Source of the DNA: JACDAL01 sp963849115
GTDB lineage: Bacteria; Actinomycetota; CADDZG01; WHSQ01
DNA length: 64,000 nt
NCBI GenBank assembly: GCA_963849115.1
Contig: CAWKGK010000001.1
Location: forward strand, 124,001-188,000
Reading direction: 5' to 3'
Part shown: piece after piece, positions 1 through 8,513 of the stretch
Layout: each line of letters opens with the position of its first letter
Numbering within the stretch: the first letter of the stretch is position 1
The notes under the pieces: generated by a model
Databases searched by the model: none
What the model was told of the DNA's origin: nothing
What the model saw: only the letters and a program-made list of their open reading frames with translations
Made by a program: the position numbers and the translations under genes

Positions 1-382
1 TGGCGTGAAGCTCCCGATCGAATGCGGAAACCGAGAGGCCATCACGAAGATCCAGTCGCTCTTCTGCACCGGTATTGGTGGTGATGCTCACGAAATGATC
101 GATGAAGTCGAAACCGATCTCGAATCTCGTCGTCTCATCAACGGGAATACGACGTGTGGTGAGACCGCGGGCATCAAGATGCAGGGTGACGTGCCACCAG
201 TGGTTTTTGGGCGGAACATAGGCCAGCTTGATCTTCCCCACGACTTGGAGCCATAGATGGAGTGTGTCCTTGGTCGCAGCCCAGCCTTCAAGAGGCAGGC
301 TTGGTAGATAGACACCGCCGCTCGTTCCGCTCGCGAGTCGCTGTGAAGACTCGACGAGCTGACTGTTCGGATTCATATTCAT
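1..382 (-). CDS. DUF5996 family protein (3' end cut by window edge)
   Basis: The minus-strand frame opens at ATG 382-380 (a second ATG follows at 376-374) and stays open to the window edge, giving about 127 residues without a stop. The translation carries the hallmarks of the DUF5996 family: GWAATKDTLHLWLQVVGK near residue 33, then a PKNHWWHVTLHLDARGLTT stretch and a FEIGFDFIDHFV segment. The family is common in actinobacteria and has no established reaction. The C-terminal half (family members are roughly 300 residues) lies outside the window. It is followed by nothing visible and preceded, in the same direction, by the DsbA-like gene four bases away, so it may be the last gene of the marR operon. 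Assignment rests on motif recognition. Confidence 0.7.
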   Translation of the reverse strand, partial: MNMNPNSQLVESSQRLASGTSGGVYLPSLPLEGWAATKDTLHLWLQVVGKIKLAYVPPKNHWWHVTLHLDARGLTTRRIPVDETTRFEIGFDFIDHFVSITTNTGAEERLDLRDGLSVSAFDRELHA

Positions 383-386
383 GAAC

Positions 387-944
387 TCATCCCGTCTCAT
401 GTTCAGGGGCCGCGGCTCGCTCCACGGCAGCGAGCAACGGCCCGATCTCGTAAGAATCGTCTTGCCTCACGCCGTTGATGTAGAAGGTCGGGTGCCGTTC
501 ACGCCGCTCCGCACGCCGCTCAGGAAGTCGTCGTTGACTCGCGCCGCGTGGACGTGCTCGCCCAGCTCCTTGTCGAACCGCTCGACATCGACCCGAGCTT
601 CTCGGAATAGCCGCGGAGGTATCGTCCCGCAGGTGTCTCTGGTTCTCGAAGAGGAGATCGTGCATCTCCCAGAACCTGCCCTGGATGGTCGCAGCCTCGG
701 CTGCCTCAGCGGCCTGTTGGGCGTGGGGATGCGAAGTGATCGGGAAGTTGCGAAACACGAAGCGAAGCCGCTCGCTCATTCGGGTCTGGACATCCTTGAT
801 GATCGAATACGCGGCGCCGGAGTACAGACATTCGTAGTCGCCATACTGGACGATCGTCACCGGCGCGTCCGCCCGCCCCTGGATGTGATCCTGGTCTTGG
901 GTAACCGGCATCGCAAGTGCGGCTTGCCACTCGGTTCTGCTCAT
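387..944 (-). pseudogene. DsbA-like thioredoxin-fold oxidoreductase, frameshifted and with altered active site
   Basis: The start and end of this frame are clearly a DsbA/FrnE-type thioredoxin protein: DAPVTIVQYGDYEC, LRFVFRNFPITSHPHAQQAA and the C-terminal PTFYINGVRQ block with its cis-Pro region. The middle is out of frame. Between roughly 612 and 491 the expected family sequence (VERFDKELGEHVHAARVN) is found in the neighbouring minus-strand frame, so there are two compensating single-base shifts. The usual CPYC active site reads CLYS, so the resolving Cys is lost. Intact family members are about 180 residues, matching this span. It overlaps the upstream marR by 4 bases (ATGA). Either the gene is decaying or the sequence has two indels here; the active-site change is not explained by indels. 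Confidence 0.7.
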
Positions 945-1468
945 GAAACCCTCTCCTTCTTCTGGGTCGATTTCGTCGGAGCAGTCAGCGGAGGCAAAGG
1001 CGACCCCTCACCGTCGAGGATCGCCTCCAGTGCATCGGCCAATTGCTTGAGCTCGGTACGGTTCAAGTGGTTAAGGAAATGCTCCCGCAGGCCCTGGAGA
1101 TGAGATTTCGTGGCTTTGCGCAAGAACGCCCGGCCCTCGATAGTGAGCGTGGCGAGATAGCCCCGTTTATCGCCCTCGAAGACGCAGCGCTCCACGAGGC
1201 CCCTGCGCTCGAGTTGATCGACCGCCCGGGTTACGCCACTGGGCGAGAGGACGACCCGAGACGCCAGATCCGACATCCGTAGGCCATTCGTTCCGGCGCG
1301 CCGCAGCCAGACCAAGACCTCGAACTGGTTGAAACTGAGGCCCTGAGCGCTGAGCAATTCCCGGTCCAGCGCGGGCACCACCACGGAGTACGCGTAGATG
1401 AACGCCCGCCACGCTCGGAATTGGAGCTCATCTAGTCCACCCTCTGCTTCCGGTTTCGCCATGGGCAC
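941..1468 (-). CDS. MarR family transcriptional regulator
   Basis: A 175-residue winged-helix protein of the MarR family. The segment MSDLASRVVLSPSGVTRAVD is the recognition-helix region, followed by the beta-wing LERRGLVERCVFEGDKRGYLATLT; this pattern and the length are typical. MarR proteins are dimeric DNA-binding repressors that usually control adjacent genes and respond to small phenolic ligands or oxidation. The start is GTG at 1468 with AAGG about six bases upstream; an ATG two codons later is an alternative. It is translationally coupled to the DsbA-like gene, so it probably regulates that redox gene. Ligand unknown. Confidence 0.85.
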   Translation of the reverse strand: MPMAKPEAEGGLDELQFRAWRAFIYAYSVVVPALDRELLSAQGLSFNQFEVLVWLRRAGTNGLRMSDLASRVVLSPSGVTRAVDQLERRGLVERCVFEGDKRGYLATLTIEGRAFLRKATKSHLQGLREHFLNHLNRTELKQLADALEAILDGEGSPLPPLTAPTKSTQKKERVS

Positions 1469-1569
1469 AGTCTACCTTAGGAATAGTTGCTTTCGACCGC
1501 AAGTTCTGGCCGGTATTGACACGACCCCACCCCTGGCTCGTGAACGGCTAGATCAAGGAGAGTGAGGAC

Positions 1570-1863
1570 TTGAAATTAGAGCGGCCCACGACAGATCGAA
1601 CCGCAACGGTTGGGATCATCGGCGCCGGACACATCGGACGGGCACTGGCTCGCACGGCGCTGCGGGCGGGCAGGAAGGTCGTGATCGCGAACAGCCGCGG
1701 CCCGGAGACGCTCGCACCCGTGGTCGCTGCTCTCGGCACCGGAGTTTTGGCTGGGACGGTTCGCCAGGCCGCGGCACATCCCCTCGTGGCCATCGTCGTG
1801 CCATGGGCCAACGTCCCTGCGGCCGTACGTTCCACGAGCTCAGGCATACAGCTGCGGCGATGA
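1570..1863 (+). pseudogene. NADP oxidoreductase (F420-dependent NADP reductase type), 5' fragment
   Basis: The first about 85 residues form the N-terminal Rossmann fold of an NPD/F420-dependent NADP reductase-like protein: TVGIIGAGHIGRALARTALR is the dinucleotide-binding loop, followed by VVIANSRGPETL and the strand IVVPWANV. Family members are about 200-230 residues. Here homology ends near base 1825, and the rest of the frame (to 1863) is non-homologous because it runs into the integrase remnant in another frame. The start codon is TTG/ATG-like at 1570 with GGAG at 1557-1560 upstream. It is a truncated gene; a short protein could be made but would lack the dimer/F420 half. Confidence 0.75.
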
Positions 1864-2021
1864 TGATCGATCCAGGAGCGCACTCGATATCGGTACAGCG
1901 TCGCATGGGACATACCGATGTCCGCACTACGCTCGGGCTCTGCGGGCACCTATATCCAGAGCAGGACGATGCGTTGACTCGGAGGCTTGACGATGCCTAT
2001 GAGACTGCTGGGCGCGTATAG
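1803..2021 (+). pseudogene. Tyrosine recombinase (phage-type integrase), C-terminal remnant
   Basis: From about base 1826 this frame encodes the last 65 residues of a phage-type tyrosine recombinase: FHELRHTAAAMMI contains the HxLR box with catalytic Arg and His, then VQRRMGHTDVRTT is the second His box. The catalytic tyrosine that follows in the family (commonly R-Y-G-H-L) is a cysteine here (L-C-G-H-L), so even a complete protein would be inactive. The N-terminal core-binding and catalytic domains are absent; the sequence upstream is the truncated oxidoreductase. The remnant ends about 90 bases before a tRNA-Val 3'-half copy, a usual spacing for an integrase next to its attachment site. Confidence 0.8.
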
Positions 2022-2325
2022 GGCGTTGAAGGTGACTAAACCTACCTAAACCTGCCGACTGCTGATGGCTTGGTGATGCTGCGTTTGTCCAGATCAGAGG
2101 CTGTTTTCCCAGGTGGGCGGTGCTGGGTTCGAACTAGCGACCCCTGCGTTGTAAGCGAGGGCCACGCAAACGCGCTAGCTGCGGAAACGTTCGGTTCCCC
2201 TGCTCACGCCACTTTCCGAGGTGGCGTGAGATGTCGTGGTGTTGCCTGGTATTGCGCTCGTCTGCGGAACAAAAACGGAACAAGGCAAGCTCGAAAATCT
2301 CCTAGGCCTGCGCCTCCGGAACATG
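2022..2325. other. Gene-free stretch carrying the tRNA remnant
   Basis: About 300 bases between the integrase remnant and the 3' end of the hydrolase gene. Apart from the tRNA-Val-like copy at 2114-2157 no convincing coding frame, promoter or terminator was seen. The overlapping open frames lack recognisable protein features. Confidence 0.5.
2114..2157 (-). repeat. tRNA-Val 3'-half copy (att-like remnant)
   Basis: The minus strand matches bases 8442-8485 of the intact tRNA-Val, with 5 mismatches over the aligned 45 bases (2113-2157 against 8441-8485) and a 20-base identical core at 2138-2157 covering the anticodon loop and variable region. It includes the anticodon TAC, the T loop TTCGAAC and the acceptor end ACCGCCC plus discriminator A; homology stops at the anticodon stem. 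Its T stem reads GCTAG/CCAGC, different from but almost as paired as the intact gene, so it may derive from another tRNA-Val. It has the orientation expected of the displaced 3' end left by an element integrated at 8442. Confidence 0.75.
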
Positions 2326-3162
2326 TCAGCCAGCCAAGAACGCCAGCAGCACGCGATTGAACTCCTCGCTATGGGTGACGTTGAGCCCGTGCGGGGCACC
2401 CTTGATGAGCGCCAGCTCGCTCCCGTGAATCGCCCCGTGGGTACGCTTGCCGCTCACCTCGAACGGGACGATGGCGTCTTCGTCGCCGTGGATGATGAGC
2501 GCCGGCACGTCGATCCTATCGAGGTCTTCACGAAAGTCGGTGCGACCCCAGGCGGCGATGCAGTCGAGGGTTCCCTTGGGCGAGGCGAAGGCTGCGATGT
2601 CGAGCGCGTAGAGCCGCTGGGGCTCGCTGATGAGATCGCTACGCTCGCCGGCGGCGAAGAAGTTCTGAGTGAACCCGTCGAGGAACGCGATCCGGTCCCC
2701 GCGCACGCCTTCCTGGAACTGCTCGATGGTGGCGTCGTCCAGCCCGCCGTCGGGGTTGTCCTCGCTCTTGTAGAGGTAGGGCGGTACGGCAGCCGCGAAC
2801 ACCACACCGCGGATTCGCTCGGTCCCGTAAGTGCCGATGTAGCGAGCGACCTCGCCTCCGCCCATTGAGAAGCCCACGAGCGTCGCGTCGCGCACATCGA
2901 GATGCTCTAGCAGCCCGTGGAGGTCGGCGGCGAAGGTGTCGTAGTCGTACCCGTCCCAAGGCTGAGAGGACCAGCCGAACCCGCGCCGGTCGTAGGTAAT
3001 GACGCGGTGCCCGGCGTCGATCAGCGCGGGGACCTGGTTCTCCCACGAGCGGCCGCTAAGCGGCCAGCCGTGGATCAGGATGATCGGCCTCCCGGAGCCG
3101 TGGTCCTCGTAGTACAGCTCGAGGGGGGCGCTGCCAGCGCTCTTAACGGTCAGCTTGGGCAC
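2326..3162 (-). CDS. Alpha/beta hydrolase, non-heme chloroperoxidase type
   Basis: A 278-residue alpha/beta hydrolase of the cofactor-free chloroperoxidase/esterase group. Visible: oxyanion-hole strand IILIHGWPLSG near residue 28, YDRRGFGWSSQP near 58, nucleophile elbow VGFSMGGGEVARY with Ser99, acid loop HGDEDAIVP and the catalytic His in KGAPHGLNVTH near the C terminus. Members hydrolyse esters and can form peracids that halogenate non-specifically in vitro; the natural substrate is unknown. I place the start at GTG 3162, which has GCGAGG upstream, instead of the longer frame opening at 3195. It stands alone on the minus strand inside the region bounded by the tRNA-Val repeats. Confidence 0.85.
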   Translation of the reverse strand: MPKLTVKSAGSAPLELYYEDHGSGRPIILIHGWPLSGRSWENQVPALIDAGHRVITYDRRGFGWSSQPWDGYDYDTFAADLHGLLEHLDVRDATLVGFSMGGGEVARYIGTYGTERIRGVVFAAAVPPYLYKSEDNPDGGLDDATIEQFQEGVRGDRIAFLDGFTQNFFAAGERSDLISEPQRLYALDIAAFASPKGTLDCIAAWGRTDFREDLDRIDVPALIIHGDEDAIVPFEVSGKRTHGAIHGSELALIKGAPHGLNVTHSEEFNRVLLAFLAG

Positions 3163-3466
3163 CAAAAAACCTCGCTTTCGGGAATTGGACCACAAACGCC
3201 CGCAGCGTGGTGGCTACGGGGTCCTCGCGGGTGAGCTTAGTTCCTTCTGGATCACCGATCAAAAGCGCTCGGCGGAAGACTCCGTCTCCTCGCGATCATG
3301 CCCTCGCACCCGCGCTACCAAGGAAGACCCCCCGCCGTAGGCCATGTCGATGTAGCGGCCCACACTACTCAGAGGCGCGACCGCATGACTGCGACATCGA
3401 CTCCCGTCACGGCCGGCGAAACTCGCCGTTCGACGCCACTCCCCAGCGTGAGCCTTAAGCGAATGC
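3163..3466. other. Gene-free stretch
   Basis: About 300 bases upstream of the hydrolase and downstream of the small membrane protein gene. It should hold the hydrolase promoter, but no clear -35/-10 pair, terminator or repeat was recognised. Open frames here overlap each other and lack family features. Confidence 0.4.
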
Positions 3467-3751
3467 TTACTTCCCCGGCTCCATGGCGGAACCGCGTTCG
3501 CCCCTCCTCCATCGTTTCTGGCATCCGACCTTCGGCCGACAACCAGGCCGGAAGTGGCTGCCGTTCACCAAGCCCACGTTGGTGGCAGGGACGATGATCG
3601 CCTGCCCCGACGGGACCTGAGCCTCGCTCCTCGTCGAGGAGATCGACCTCAGCTGAGTCGCCAGCACGAAGACTGCGACCGCGAAAGCCAACGCGACGAG
3701 GGCGGGGCCCACGCGGAAGCGCTTCCATACACCGGTCAACTGGATGGACAT
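3467..3751 (-). CDS. Small membrane-anchored/secreted protein, unknown function
   Basis: ATG at 3751 is preceded by an exceptionally strong ribosome site (GGAAGGAGGGAG), which decides the start; longer frames in this phase merely read through the neighbouring WD40 gene. The 94-residue product has a basic N terminus (WKRFRVG), one hydrophobic helix at about residues 15-33 (PALVALAFAVAVFVLATQL) and a polar, Arg/Lys/Cys-rich tail. It looks like a type II anchored or exported peptide. It begins 115 bases after the stop of the BTAD-STAND-WD40 gene on the same strand and may be co-transcribed with it. No family recognised. Confidence 0.6.
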   Translation of the reverse strand: MSIQLTGVWKRFRVGPALVALAFAVAVFVLATQLRSISSTRSEAQVPSGQAIIVPATNVGLVNGSHFRPGCRPKVGCQKRWRRGERGSAMEPGK

Positions 3752-3866
3752 GGTCACTCCCTCCTTCCTCTGACGGGCGTTCGCCCGCCTTGTCACGGAG
3801 GGTGCCCCGAGGCTGCTGCGAAATGGGTGCGATACGGTTGCGGAGCGTCTGCGGCCGCAGGATCTG

Positions 3867-6800
3867 TCAGGAGCCGCAGGTCGCGTGGTAGGGCCTGTCA
3901 GGCAGGAAGTCCTGCCACTCCTGCCGGGTGAGGCTCCGTCCGGCGATTGCGCACGCTCGTTCGAGCCAGCCCGCCGGATCGACGTCCCAGACCCACCCCG
4001 CGCCGGTGTCGGAGACGACCACGACGCTGTCGCCGTCCGGGGTGTACGAGGCTGCGACAGGCCGGTCAGCCGCCGGACCGGGGAACGGCTCCCCGATAGT
4101 GGACCGGGTCGCAACATCCCACAGCACGACGTTGCCGGCCGCGTCCGCGCCGACCGCGGTGGTTCCGTCGGGAGCCAAGTCAACGGTGTCTACGAATCCC
4201 TTGAGCCCGGTCAGCGGCGCCCCCAGCGGCGTGCCGTTTTGCAGGTCCCAGAGGCGCACGATGCCGGTTTGGCCGCCGGTCATCAGGGTCTGGGCGTCGG
4301 TCGAGACGTCGGCTGACAACACCCCAGCGTCGTCGGCTTGTACGGTCTTCACGATCCGCTGCGCGGCCGTGTCCCAGACCACAAAGTGACCGCCGTCGCC
4401 CCACCCGGTCGAGATCACGAGCTGCGAGCCATCCGGCGTGAAGTCCAGTTCTTCGACGGTGCCGGGAGTGCGGAATAGGTCGGCGGGCTGGTTCGGCCTC
4501 TCGGGCCTCCAGACGTAGACCAAGCCCCGATGCACGGGACCGCCGCCGCCCACCAGCAGGGTCGCGTCCGGGCTGAAATCCAGCGCGACCAGGCGCTGGT
4601 GCGCGGGCGAGTGAAGGATCGCCCTCATCCGCCCCGAGTCGACGTCCCACAACCGCGCCTCACTCCGAGATTGATCGCTCACCGCAAGCATGGTCGAGTC
4701 GGGACTGAACGCCATCGCCTCCGGCGTGCTATGCGTGTACCGGATGCGACGCACTGGTTGGAGGTCCCCAGTATCTATCACCGCGACCGTGCCGCGCTTC
4801 CCGAAGCCCTTGTTCTTCGGGGCGCTCGCCACCGCCAGCAGCCGGCCGTCCGGGCTCATCGCGAACCACGGCCACCCCCAGAACCCCGTCCCAGCAGTGA
4901 AGGGTCGATCGAGGCGATGGTTACCCGAAAGATCCCACACCACGACGTCTCGGTTCCGATCGGTCGTGTAGGCGGTGGCACCGTCGGCCGAGAGCACAGG
5001 GCCCCGGAGCGGCAGATCGCCGGTCTCGGCCAGCGTAGTTCGCACGGACGCGGTCGCCACGTCCCAGACTAGGAGTCGCGAGTCGTTCCCAACCGTCACG
5101 ACGGAGCGTCCGTCGGAGGTGAAGGTGGCGCCGACAGCCTCGTACTTCGTCTTGAACCCGCCGTGATGGCCGCCCGACCCGGTCCGCACATCGCCGGATC
5201 GAAGGTTTAGAAACGAGACGTTCCCCTCGTTCTTCGTGTCGCTGTTCTCGACCAGGGCAGCGACGCCGCCGTCCGGGCTCACGGCCACGGCTTGTCCGCC
5301 GATCGCGTACCGACGAAACGAGGTGAGGCTAGAGTCCCACAGCAGCGTGGGTCCGTTCTCGCGCGTCGTCACGAGCCCGCTGCCGTCGGGGACGAACGCC
5401 ATCGCGAACATCGAGAGCGGCCGGCTGAGCTCGGGGAACCCCACTCGATCCCTCCCCGGCGTGCGGATCCTTCCACCCGTTGGCTGAAGTGTGAGAGGGT
5501 CGCGGGGTACGAGGAACTCCCGCAGATCGTCGTCGTGCTCCGCGGTGAGGAACTCGCCGCCGCCGGGGTTGAAAGCGATCGCGTCGACGGAGGCCACCCC
5601 TGGAACGCGATCGCGCATGGTTCTGGTCGTGACGTCGACCGGAACGATGTCGCCGCTGGAGGTCACGACGGCGAGGGTTCTGGCGTCCGGGCTGAACGCC
5701 GCGCGTTCAGTTCCGGATCCCACGTCCACCGCGCCGACGGGCACTGCCCGCACCGCATCAAAGAACTCAACCGTCGGTCCGGCGTCGCCGATCGCGAGCG
5801 TGCTGCCGTCCGAAGAGATCGCGATCCATTGGGTCTCGTCCCCGACGCCTGAGGGGCCACCGGGGGCATAGATCCGGGCAGTGATGGCCGGCGTGCGTTG
5901 CAGCGCCGCGAACAGTGCACTCCTCGTCTCCGGCGAATCGTCGATGTTTACGGCCTCCCTAGCCATCAGGAGGGCCAGCTGCGGATCGGGTTCGAGGCGC
6001 GAACGGGAGGCCAGGCGTCCGGCGTCCGCAAGCGTCAGTGCGTCGGTCGCTCGATCTCGTTGGGTGAGCGCCAGGTTGCCGATCACGAGCGACGCGGCGA
6101 ATAACGCAGCGACGCCGGCAAGTAGCCCGCGCAGCCGGCGATTCGTTTTACGCGCCCGAACGGCCTCGTCCTCAGATGCGATGCGGCTCGCCCGGAGGAA
6201 CCTTCGTTCGAGGTCGTTCAGATCCGCCTCGTGGGGTTCGGCCCACTCCCACGCCGCGGTGAGTCGAGCGCCCCGGTAGAGATCGGCGGCGTCACGCCCT
6301 CCCTCGTCCCACGTAAGTGTCGACTCGGTGATGTGACGATGGACCTTGCGCCCCTCCGCATCGTCCTCGAGCCAGGTCCGAAGCCGCGGCCACTCCTGGA
6401 GCAACGCCTCGTGGGCGACCTCGGCCGTTCCTTCGGCGACGGTGACAAGGCGGGCACCGGTCAAAACCGCCAACGCGCGCGACGCGTCGGAGTCACGGTC
6501 TGCATCGAACTCCGAGAGCGGAGCGCGACGGCGGACCACCTCCCTCCCTTCGCCTGGTGCCGCTAGGCGAAGCAGAATGCGCTTCGCCGCCGCTTGCCCG
6601 TCGCCATCGAGCCGGCGGAAAGCTTCCTCTGCCAACCGCGCGACGGCCCCATCGACCCCTCCCGCACGCAGGTAGTCGTCCAGGTGGAGAGTCCGATCCC
6701 GGCGGTGGGTCCACAACTCGAGTAGCGCCGTCGAGAGAAGGGGGAGGCCACCCGGCTGACCGACGGTGTCCGAGACGAGCGAATCGACGAGCCGCTCGTC

Positions 6801-8177
6801 TACGGTCAGACCCGCTCGTTTTGCAGGGAGCTCCACCGCTCGACGCAACTCCTCGCGGTCCATCGGCCCGACCAGGATTTGGTCGGAGGCGAGCAACGAT
6901 GCCAGCGCCCGGTGCTCGGCGCATCGTCCGTAGAAGTCCGCCCGCATCGTGATCACGATCGTGGTGGCACCGTCTTGAGCAGTTGCGGCATCCGTAATGG
7001 CGTGGAGGAACGCGATTCGTTCGGCAACGTCGGAGCACGCCGTAAAAACCTCTTCGAACTGGTCGACGGCGAGCACTCGGCGCTCCGCTTCCACCCGCTC
7101 GCTCATCGCACTACCCATCACGGCGAGCGGATGGTCGCCCGGGCGGATCACCCCGTAAGTCCACCGATCGCTGCCCGGGATGGCACCCGACCCCAGAGCG
7201 CGCAGAAGCCCCGCACGCAAAAGGGAGGACTTCCCACTCCCCGAAGGTCCCAGGAGGGCGAGAAACCTTCCCTCGACGAGATGCCCTACCCCCTCGGCGA
7301 CAACCTGTTCGCGACCGAAGAAGAACTCGGCGTCGGCCGCCTCGAATCGTGCCAGCCCCTTGTATGGGCACACGTCGGTGGCACGGACAGGTTCAACGAT
7401 TACCGACAAGCCTCTTTCCAGCGCCGGGTCCTGGGCCAGGATCGCCGCGTGGATACGCTGGAGCTCTTGGCCCGGCTCGATCCCTAGCTGCTCGACGAGC
7501 ACATCTCGAGCGCGCGTGAAGGCCTGGAGCGCTTCCGCCTGGCGTCCCGATCGATACAGAGCGAGCATCAGCTGACCCCAACGCCGCTCGCGCAACTGCT
7601 CCTCTCGAACCATGGCTTCGAGCTCCGCGACCAGCTGACCTGCCTCACCCTCGGCGAGTCTGGCGTCCATGAGATCCTCGGCCGCGGCGCGTCGGATCTC
7701 GTCGAGGCGCTCACCCTCTGCGGCTGCGAAGCTCGTGTAACGGCAGCCCTGGAACGCGTCGCCGCGCCACAGACCGAGCGCGCGTACGAGCAGCTGCGAA
7801 GCCCCCCTCGTCTGCCCTGCCGCGAGGAGTCCGTGCCCCTCCTGGGCAAGTTGCTCGAATCTGATCGCGTCGACCTCGTGACCATCGCTGACGAGCGCAT
7901 ATCCGCCGCCCCGAAAGGCGATAATCTCGGAGCTCGAGTCAGACTGAGCGGGTGAAAGGTCGCGCCTTAGGCGTGACACGTATGAACTGAGCGTCTTCTC
8001 AGCGGTTCTCGGGGGTTGTTCGCCCCACAGGTTCTCGACCAGATCGTCGATGGATACAACCCGTCCGGCGCGGGAAATCAGGCAGGCGAGGATCGTGCGC
8101 TCCTTTGACCCGGCGATCGGCAACGGATCCCCGCCTTCCTCAATGACTTCGAGAGGTCCGAGGACGAGGAAGCGCAT
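3867..8177 (-). CDS. BTAD/SARP-type regulator with STAND ATPase and WD40 repeats
   Basis: A 1,436-residue multidomain protein. Residues 1-95 are an OmpR-like winged helix (LVENLWGEQPPRTAEKTLSS) and about 98-245 a bacterial transcriptional activator (BTAD) TPR domain, as in AfsR/SARP regulators. From about 268 a novel-STAND NTPase module begins (CPYKGLARFEAADAEFFFG), with Walker A GPSGSGKSS near 309 and Walker B VLAVDQFEEVF near 369. A hydrophobic helix near 685-710 (LLAGVAALFAASLVIGNLAL) may place the C-terminal half outside the membrane. The last about 700 residues are WD40-type blades with recurring FSPDG and LWD signatures. The plan suggests a large signal-sensing ATP-dependent switch, but the target and ligand are unknown. 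No strong ribosome site precedes ATG 8177. It lies just inside the tRNA-bounded region. Confidence 0.9.
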   Translation of the reverse strand: MRFLVLGPLEVIEEGGDPLPIAGSKERTILACLISRAGRVVSIDDLVENLWGEQPPRTAEKTLSSYVSRLRRDLSPAQSDSSSEIIAFRGGGYALVSDGHEVDAIRFEQLAQEGHGLLAAGQTRGASQLLVRALGLWRGDAFQGCRYTSFAAAEGERLDEIRRAAAEDLMDARLAEGEAGQLVAELEAMVREEQLRERRWGQLMLALYRSGRQAEALQAFTRARDVLVEQLGIEPGQELQRIHAAILAQDPALERGLSVIVEPVRATDVCPYKGLARFEAADAEFFFGREQVVAEGVGHLVEGRFLALLGPSGSGKSSLLRAGLLRALGSGAIPGSDRWTYGVIRPGDHPLAVMGSAMSERVEAERRVLAVDQFEEVFTACSDVAERIAFLHAITDAATAQDGATTIVITMRADFYGRCAEHRALASLLASDQILVGPMDREELRRAVELPAKRAGLTVDERLVDSLVSDTVGQPGGLPLLSTALLELWTHRRDRTLHLDDYLRAGGVDGAVARLAEEAFRRLDGDGQAAAKRILLRLAAPGEGREVVRRRAPLSEFDADRDSDASRALAVLTGARLVTVAEGTAEVAHEALLQEWPRLRTWLEDDAEGRKVHRHITESTLTWDEGGRDAADLYRGARLTAAWEWAEPHEADLNDLERRFLRASRIASEDEAVRARKTNRRLRGLLAGVAALFAASLVIGNLALTQRDRATDALTLADAGRLASRSRLEPDPQLALLMAREAVNIDDSPETRSALFAALQRTPAITARIYAPGGPSGVGDETQWIAISSDGSTLAIGDAGPTVEFFDAVRAVPVGAVDVGSGTERAAFSPDARTLAVVTSSGDIVPVDVTTRTMRDRVPGVASVDAIAFNPGGGEFLTAEHDDDLREFLVPRDPLTLQPTGGRIRTPGRDRVGFPELSRPLSMFAMAFVPDGSGLVTTRENGPTLLWDSSLTSFRRYAIGGQAVAVSPDGGVAALVENSDTKNEGNVSFLNLRSGDVRTGSGGHHGGFKTKYEAVGATFTSDGRSVVTVGNDSRLLVWDVATASVRTTLAETGDLPLRGPVLSADGATAYTTDRNRDVVVWDLSGNHRLDRPFTAGTGFWGWPWFAMSPDGRLLAVASAPKNKGFGKRGTVAVIDTGDLQPVRRIRYTHSTPEAMAFSPDSTMLAVSDQSRSEARLWDVDSGRMRAILHSPAHQRLVALDFSPDATLLVGGGGPVHRGLVYVWRPERPNQPADLFRTPGTVEELDFTPDGSQLVISTGWGDGGHFVVWDTAAQRIVKTVQADDAGVLSADVSTDAQTLMTGGQTGIVRLWDLQNGTPLGAPLTGLKGFVDTVDLAPDGTTAVGADAAGNVVLWDVATRSTIGEPFPGPAADRPVAASYTPDGDSVVVVSDTGAGWVWDVDPAGWLERACAIAGRSLTRQEWQDFLPDRPYHATCGS

Positions 8178-8441
8178 GGTCGCAGGCTAACTCGGGTAGC
8201 GCAAGAAGGCTAGTTGCGAGATAGCAGTCTCGGCAAGACTTCGCCACCAGGTCGATCTCGACCGTCGAACGCTGAGTTGCTTGCGGTGGTGAGCAAGGCA
8301 GTCCAGCCGAACCCAGCGAGCCGACTTTGAACGCGGAAGTCGGCTCGCATGTTGGATTCTTGTTGGACTTTGCGCCGTCGTAAACGTCTGTTCGTTCCCT
8401 GTACGCACTGAAAAACACCTGCGATCTGGTGCTTCGCGTCG

Positions 8442-8513
8442 TGGGCGGTGACGGGTTCGAACCGCCGACCCCTGCGTTGTAAGCGCAGTGCTCTCCCACT
8501 GAGCTAACCGCCC
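8442..8513 (-). tRNA. tRNA-Val (anticodon UAC)
   Basis: The minus strand folds as a complete 72-nt tRNA: acceptor GGGCGGT/ACCGCCC with discriminator A, D arm starting TAGCTCAG, anticodon stem around loop CTTACAA with anticodon TAC, short variable loop and T arm with TTCGAAC. No CCA is encoded. UAC reads valine GUA/GUG codons. Its 3' half is repeated at 2114-2157, so its 3' end is the probable junction of an old insertion. Confidence 0.96.
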
